Assembly (NCBI RefSeq): GCF_013409205.1
Contig: NZ_JACCAE010000001.1
Span: 868,001-932,000, forward strand
DNA length: 64,000 bases
Origin: Janibacter cremeus
GTDB taxonomy: Bacteria > Actinomycetota > Actinomycetes > Actinomycetales > Dermatophilaceae
Reading direction: 5' to 3'
The position numbers and the translations under genes are program-made. The first letter of the stretch is position 1, and every line of letters begins with the position of its first letter. Below are positions 60,180-64,000 of this stretch, piece by piece. Under the pieces are notes generated by a model. That model had not been told where the DNA came from. It worked only from the letters and a program-made list of their open reading frames with translations, and did no database searches.

Positions 60180-61471
60180 GCTGCCTCCTCCTGCTGCTCG
60201 GCGGCTCGGTAGACGACGGCGGCTCGGTGCTGTGGGCGCAGCCACGCGTCCGCGGCGGCGCGCACCTGCTCAGCGGTGATCCTCTCGAGCCGGTCGAGGA
60301 AGGTGTTGATGTAGCCGGGGTCGTCGTGCAGGCACGTGTAGTGGCTGATCAGGTCGGCACGCTCGTCCTTGTCGGCCAGTGCCGACAGCCACGCCCGCTC
60401 GGCCTGGGCCCGGACCGCTTCCATCTGCTCGGGCGTCGGGCCGGCATCGGCGAAGGCGCTCAGCTGCGCGCACACCTGCTCCTCCAGCTCCTGGGTGTCC
60501 ACGCCGTCCGCGACGTCGACGATCACCAGGCCGAGGGAGACCCCGTCGACGAAGCCCATCGCCCCGACGTCGATGGCATTGGCCCGCTGCTCCTCACGCA
60601 CGAGGCGCTGCTCCAGCGGGGAGAAGCTGAGCCCGCCGAGGCAGTCCAGGGCCATCGACGAGGCGAGGAACTGATCACGGGTGTCGCCCCCTTCGGCAGG
60701 CAGACGGAAGGCGAGGTGGATGCGGTCGTTGGGCACGTCGTCGACGATCTCCTCGCGGGCCGGCTCCGGCAGGGGACGGAGGGGGTCGACCGGCCCCCTT
60801 CGCGGCTCGGCCCGGTGCTCGATGTGGCCGAAGTAGCGCTCGGCCAGCTCCAGCCCACGCTCCGCGGTGACGTCCCCGACGATCGTCAGGACCGTGTTGC
60901 CCGGGGCGTAGTGCCGGCGGAAGAAGTCGTGCACGTCCGCCACCGTCGCGGCGTCGAGGTCGGCCATCGAGCCGATCGTCGGGTGGTGGTACGGGTGCCC
61001 CTCGGGGAAGACGGTCGCGTAGATCCGCGTCATCGCCTGGCCGTAGGGCTGATTGTCGTAGCGCTGCCGCTTCTCCTCCTTGACGACGTCGCGCTGGTTG
61101 TCGAGGTTGTCCTGGGTCACGGCCGCCAAGAGGTTGGCGTGCCGGTCGGCCTCGAGCCACAGCGCGAGCTCGAGCGCGCCCGAGGGGATCGTCTCGAAGT
61201 AGGTCGTGCGGTCGAACCACGTCGTCGCATTGAGCCGACCGCCGACACCCATGAGTGCCTGGAAGTGCTCACCGTTGGCGACGTTCTCGCTCCCCTGGAA
61301 CATCAGGTGCTCGAAGAGGTGGGCGAAACCGGTCGCCCCCGCCTCCTCGTGCCGGGAGCCGACGCCCACCCACATGTTGACCGTGACGGTGGGTGTCGTG
61401 GCGTCGGGCTGCACGATGACGCGCAGTCCGTTGGTCAGGGTGTGGTCCTCGAAAGGGAAGTCCAGAGCCAT
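60176..61471 (-). CDS. M16-family zinc metallopeptidase, catalytic subunit
   Basis: A 431-residue peptidase with the inverted zinc motif HLFEH in GATGFAHLFEHLMFQGSEN and the downstream Glu in EKRQRYDNQPYGQAM. NTVLTIVGDVTAERGLELAE and PLEQRLVREEQRANAID are typical of M16B. No signal peptide, so it acts in the cytoplasm or on imported peptides. Co-translated with the partner subunit. Confidence 0.92.
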   Translation of the reverse strand: MALDFPFEDHTLTNGLRVIVQPDATTPTVTVNMWVGVGSRHEEAGATGFAHLFEHLMFQGSENVANGEHFQALMGVGGRLNATTWFDRTTYFETIPSGALELALWLEADRHANLLAAVTQDNLDNQRDVVKEEKRQRYDNQPYGQAMTRIYATVFPEGHPYHHPTIGSMADLDAATVADVHDFFRRHYAPGNTVLTIVGDVTAERGLELAERYFGHIEHRAEPRRGPVDPLRPLPEPAREEIVDDVPNDRIHLAFRLPAEGGDTRDQFLASSMALDCLGGLSFSPLEQRLVREEQRANAIDVGAMGFVDGVSLGLVIVDVADGVDTQELEEQVCAQLSAFADAGPTPEQMEAVRAQAERAWLSALADKDERADLISHYTCLHDDPGYINTFLDRLERITAEQVRAAADAWLRPQHRAAVVYRAAEQQEEAA

Positions 61472-61480
61472 GCCCGCAGC

Positions 61481-62863
61481 CTACGACGCGTTGCGCTCGG
61501 ACTCCTCGTCGTCATCATCCGCCCGGTCCGACAGGTCCGGGTAGGCGCTCGGCCCCAGGTCCTGCATCGCCGTGCGCGCGAAGACCTGCTGGAAGGTCGA
61601 GACCCGCTCGTTGCGGTTGTCCCCGACGAAGGTGATGATCCAGTTCAGCAGCGTGGAGATGCGGTTCTTGAAGCCGACCATGGCCATGAGGTGCACGGCC
61701 AGCCACGCCAGCCAGGCGAGGAACCCGGTGAAGTTGATCCTGCCGATGCTGGCGACGGCCGAGTACTTCGAGATCGTGGCCATGGAGCCCTTGTCCCGGT
61801 ACCTGAAGGCGCCCTGCTCCTCCTTGCCCTCGAGCCGGCGCACGATGGCACGACCCGCGTAGCGCCCACCCTGGATGGCCAGCTGTGCGACACCCGGGTA
61901 GCCCTTGAGGTTGACCATGTCGCCGACGACGAAGATCTCGGGGTGGCCGGGGACCGTCAGGTCGTCCTCGACGTGCAGGCGCCCGGCGCGGTCGACCTCG
62001 CTGCCGGTCTGCTCGGCGAGCATGGCCCCCAGGGGCGAGGCGGCGACGCCGGCCGCCCACACCTTCGTCATCGTCTCGATGGTCCGGTGGCTGCCGTCGG
62101 GGTCCTTGACCTGGATCCCGTACTGGTCGACGTCGGTCACCATCGCATCGAGCTGGACCTCGACGCCCTGCTTCTCCAGGCTCCGTTGTGCCTTGACGCT
62201 GAGCCGGTCACCGAAGCTCGGGAGGACCTTCGGGGCCGCGTCGACGAGGATGACGTGGGCCTCGCCCGGGTCGATCTGGCGGAACTCGTCGGCCAGGGTG
62301 CGCTGGGCCAGCTCCGCGATCTGGCCGGCCATCTCCACCCCGGTGGGTCCGGCACCGACGACGACGAAGGTGAGCAGCCGTCGGCGCTGGTCGGGGTCGG
62401 TGGACGTCTCGGCGAGCTCGAAGGAGCCGAAGATGCGCCCGCGCAGCTCCAGTGCGTCGTCGATGCTCTTCATCCCCGGCGCGAAGCGGGAGAAGTGGTT
62501 GTTGCCGAAGTAGGACTGGCCTGCCCCGGCGGCCACGATCAGGCTGTCGTAGTGCGTGACCGTGTGCTGGTTGAGCGACTCGGAGTGCACGGCCCTGGAC
62601 TCGACATCGATGTCCGTGACGTCACCGAGGATGACCCGCACGTTGCGTTGGCGCTGGACGATGTCACGGGTCGTCGGAGCGATGTCGCCCTCGGAGAGGA
62701 TGCCGGTGGCCACCTGGTACAGCAGGGGCTGGAAGAGGTGGTGGCTGGTCTTGGAGATCAGCGTGACCTCGACATCCTTGTTGCCCAGCTCCTTGGCGGC
62801 GAAGAGACCGCCGAAGCCGGATCCGATGATGACGACATGGTGCTTGCCAGAGTTAGCGCTCAC
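61481..62863 (-). CDS. Type II NADH dehydrogenase (NDH-2)
   Basis: Transfers electrons from NADH to the quinone pool without pumping protons. The 460-residue flavoprotein has the FAD site VVIIGSGFGGLFAAKEL, FQPLLYQVATGILSEGDIAP (quinone-site region), the NADH site FVVVGAGPTGVEMAGQIAEL, IFVVGDMVNLKG and GVAQLAIQGGRYAGRAI. A C-terminal amphipathic/membrane segment (FLAWLAWLAVHLMAMVGF) follows. GTG 62863 begins SANSGKHHV; the open frame upstream has no family similarity. Confidence 0.92.
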   Translation of the reverse strand: MSANSGKHHVVIIGSGFGGLFAAKELGNKDVEVTLISKTSHHLFQPLLYQVATGILSEGDIAPTTRDIVQRQRNVRVILGDVTDIDVESRAVHSESLNQHTVTHYDSLIVAAGAGQSYFGNNHFSRFAPGMKSIDDALELRGRIFGSFELAETSTDPDQRRRLLTFVVVGAGPTGVEMAGQIAELAQRTLADEFRQIDPGEAHVILVDAAPKVLPSFGDRLSVKAQRSLEKQGVEVQLDAMVTDVDQYGIQVKDPDGSHRTIETMTKVWAAGVAASPLGAMLAEQTGSEVDRAGRLHVEDDLTVPGHPEIFVVGDMVNLKGYPGVAQLAIQGGRYAGRAIVRRLEGKEEQGAFRYRDKGSMATISKYSAVASIGRINFTGFLAWLAWLAVHLMAMVGFKNRISTLLNWIITFVGDNRNERVSTFQQVFARTAMQDLGPSAYPDLSDRADDDDEESERNAS

Positions 62864-62997
62864 CCGTCCATTCTGCCGCTCGGAGCGGCCCGAGCACCAA
62901 TTCAGGGACAGTGATCTCCCCGACCCTGAGCAGCCACCTGCACGGGGCCACGTCACCGCAGTGGGTGCGAAGCGTCGTCGTCCCGAGGCAAGCGAAG

Positions 62998-63030
62998 AGG
63001 CCCCCGAACCATTGGTTCGGGAGCCTCTTC
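62998..63030 (-). terminator. Terminator after tRNA-Met
   Basis: On the minus strand GAGGCTCCCGAACC and GGTTCGGGGGCCTC pair around AAT with one mismatch, followed by TTCGCTT, a few bases after the tRNA 3' end. Confidence 0.8.
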
Positions 63031-63033
63031 AGG

Positions 63034-63110
63034 TGGTAGCGGGGGCAGGATTTGAACCTGCGACCTCCGGGTTATGAGCCCGGCGAGCTACCGAACTGCT
63101 CCACCCCGCG
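63034..63110 (-). tRNA. tRNA-Met (CAT), initiator type
   Basis: Minus strand, 77 bases with encoded CCA. It folds as a cloverleaf: acceptor CGCGGGG/CCCCGCT with position 1 unpaired, D-arm GAGCAGTTCGGTAGCTC, anticodon arm CCGGGCTCATAACCCGG, T-arm GCAGGTTCAAATCCTGC. The mismatched 1-72 pair and the three G-C pairs next to the CAT loop mark an initiator tRNA. Confidence 0.93.
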
Positions 63111-63154
63111 TCGTTGCAGTAGCAACTCTACGTGAACCTGCGGGGAGCGCCAAA

Positions 63155-64000
63155 TCAGTTGCCCTCCAAGTCTGCCGACCCCCCTGAGGGCTGAGCGGCA
63201 GCGGCGTCCTCGAGGTACTTCTTCAGCTCCTTCTGCGCCTTGTCGTAGGCGGCGAAGTCGCCCTTCTTCAGCGCCTCCTGGCCATCCGCGTAGGCCTTCT
63301 CCATGCCGGCGATGGCCTCGCGCAGGGCCTTCGGGTCGTTCGCGGCGGGAGGCGTCGGCTCGTCATTGCCGTCGTCGGCGCCGTCGCCGTCGCCCCCTTC
63401 GTCCTCGGACCCGGGCACGGTGGGCTCGCCCTCCTCGGCCGGCGTGGAGTCGCCGCCCTCGACACCGGCATCGCCCTCGAAGAGCTGGTCCAGCGCCGAG
63501 TCGAGCGTCTGGCCCCAGGCGACCTTGCCGCCGAAGGTGGCCACGACGATCCGCAGCTGCGGGTACGAGGTCCCCGAGGAGGAGGAGAGGTAGATCGGCT
63601 CCACGTGCAGGAAGCCCTCCCCGACCGGCAGGGCCAGCTGGTTGCCGAAGTGCACCTGCGAGCCACCGCGGTTGGCGTTGTTGAGGTAGTCCTGCAGGGT
63701 CTGGGTGCCATCTCCGGAGGTGGCGTTGGAGGAGACGATGTCGTTCTGCACCTGCCCGACGCCGGGCACGGTCGTGTTGCGTGGCACGGAGAGCAGCCGC
63801 AGCTGCCCGTACCCCTTGGCAGGGTCGCCACCGGTCGCGCCGGCATCGGCGTCGACGGCCAGATACCCGGCCATGACGTTGCGCGAACCACGCGGGATGT
63901 AGGTCGAGGTGAGCGACCACGAGGGCTTGTCCTGCGTGGGCATCGCCAGCGACAGGTAGTACGGCGGCTGGGCCACGCCGTCATCACCGCGCGACGGGTC
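63155..64000 (-). CDS. UPF0182-family membrane protein, C-terminal part (runs off the window)
   Basis: The frame is open to the window edge, so only the last ~281 residues are seen. AQPPYYLSLAMPTQDKPSWS, LTSTYIPRGSRNVMAGYLAV, GYGQLRLLSVPRNTTVPGVG and EPIYLSSSSGTSYPQLRIVV are typical of the extracytoplasmic domain of UPF0182 proteins. An acidic Glu/Asp/Gly linker and a helical tail (KALREAIAGMEKAYADGQEA) follow. The membrane part lies beyond 64000. Function unknown. Confidence 0.9.
   Translation of the reverse strand, partial: DPSRGDDGVAQPPYYLSLAMPTQDKPSWSLTSTYIPRGSRNVMAGYLAVDADAGATGGDPAKGYGQLRLLSVPRNTTVPGVGQVQNDIVSSNATSGDGTQTLQDYLNNANRGGSQVHFGNQLALPVGEGFLHVEPIYLSSSSGTSYPQLRIVVATFGGKVAWGQTLDSALDQLFEGDAGVEGGDSTPAEEGEPTVPGSEDEGGDGDGADDGNDEPTPPAANDPKALREAIAGMEKAYADGQEALKKGDFAAYDKAQKELKKYLEDAAAAQPSGGSADLEGN

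Noticed and set aside
58728..62914. Very long plus-strand open frames (494 and 918 codons)
   Set aside because: They are antisense to the M16 and NDH-2 genes and have the skewed Arg/Val/Asp composition of shadow frames in high-GC DNA.

Overview
The window is high-GC actinobacterial DNA, most likely from a Micrococcales member near the Intrasporangiaceae (Janibacter/Knoellia-like). This is an inference from gene content: nickel superoxide dismutase with its protease, a SigR/RsrA pair, a DesA3-type desaturase with its reductase, the 24-residue ribosomal protein bL37, a UPF0182 protein, and a dense family of short intergenic repeats.

The left chromosomal part (1-31.5 kb) holds a sulfate-assimilation operon (cysC, a TauE/SafE permease, cysQ). 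It is followed by a small surface/exopolysaccharide group: a nucleotidyltransferase-like protein, a PqqD-like protein, two paralogous secreted proteins and a Wzz/BY-kinase. Then come a PucR-type regulator, malic enzyme, sodX-sodN, two membrane HD/HD-GYP-like proteins, a tiny secreted peptide made of five NVDWV repeats, bL37, a GIY-YIG protein, sigR-rsrA with an exact SigR-type promoter, galE, the desaturase system with a divergent PucR regulator, an SRAP protein, a YeiH exporter with a divergent LysR regulator, aroA-rsgA-hisN and a glutamate decarboxylase. A repeat family (consensus close to TTGAGGTGCGAGG...CCTCGAA) fills many gaps here. It often lies at stop codons and sometimes supplies them.

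A 26.3-kb mobile island (31950-58218) interrupts one gene for an AbiEi/DUF559-type endonuclease-like protein. Its C-terminal half is at 31553-31949 and its N-terminal half at 58219-58646. A CTG triplet flanks both sides, and removing the island with one CTG restores the reading frame exactly. The island has a left cargo (ComB-like phosphatase, MFS permease) and an insertion-sequence graveyard (IS3, IS21, ISL3 and IS256 pieces) around a 2OG-type oxygenase and a GntR regulator. Next come a formaldehyde dehydrogenase, an NHL-repeat protein, a PhyH dioxygenase and an AraC regulator. The rest is a large minus-strand catabolic cluster: SDR, enolase-superfamily dehydratase, FAH hydrolase, SMP-30 lactonase, uronate-dehydrogenase-like enzyme, BtpA/SgcQ protein, an NMT1-type ABC importer and nucleoside hydrolase. 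The set reads as uptake and non-phosphorylative oxidation of a sugar acid or nucleoside-like compound, probably with an oxidative demethylation step. The right end is an IS3 element whose orfB is itself split by an IS110 element carrying a candidate bridge-RNA region.

After the island the chromosome resumes with two M16 peptidase-family proteins, a type-II NADH dehydrogenase, an initiator tRNA-Met and the C-terminal part of a UPF0182 membrane protein that runs off the window.
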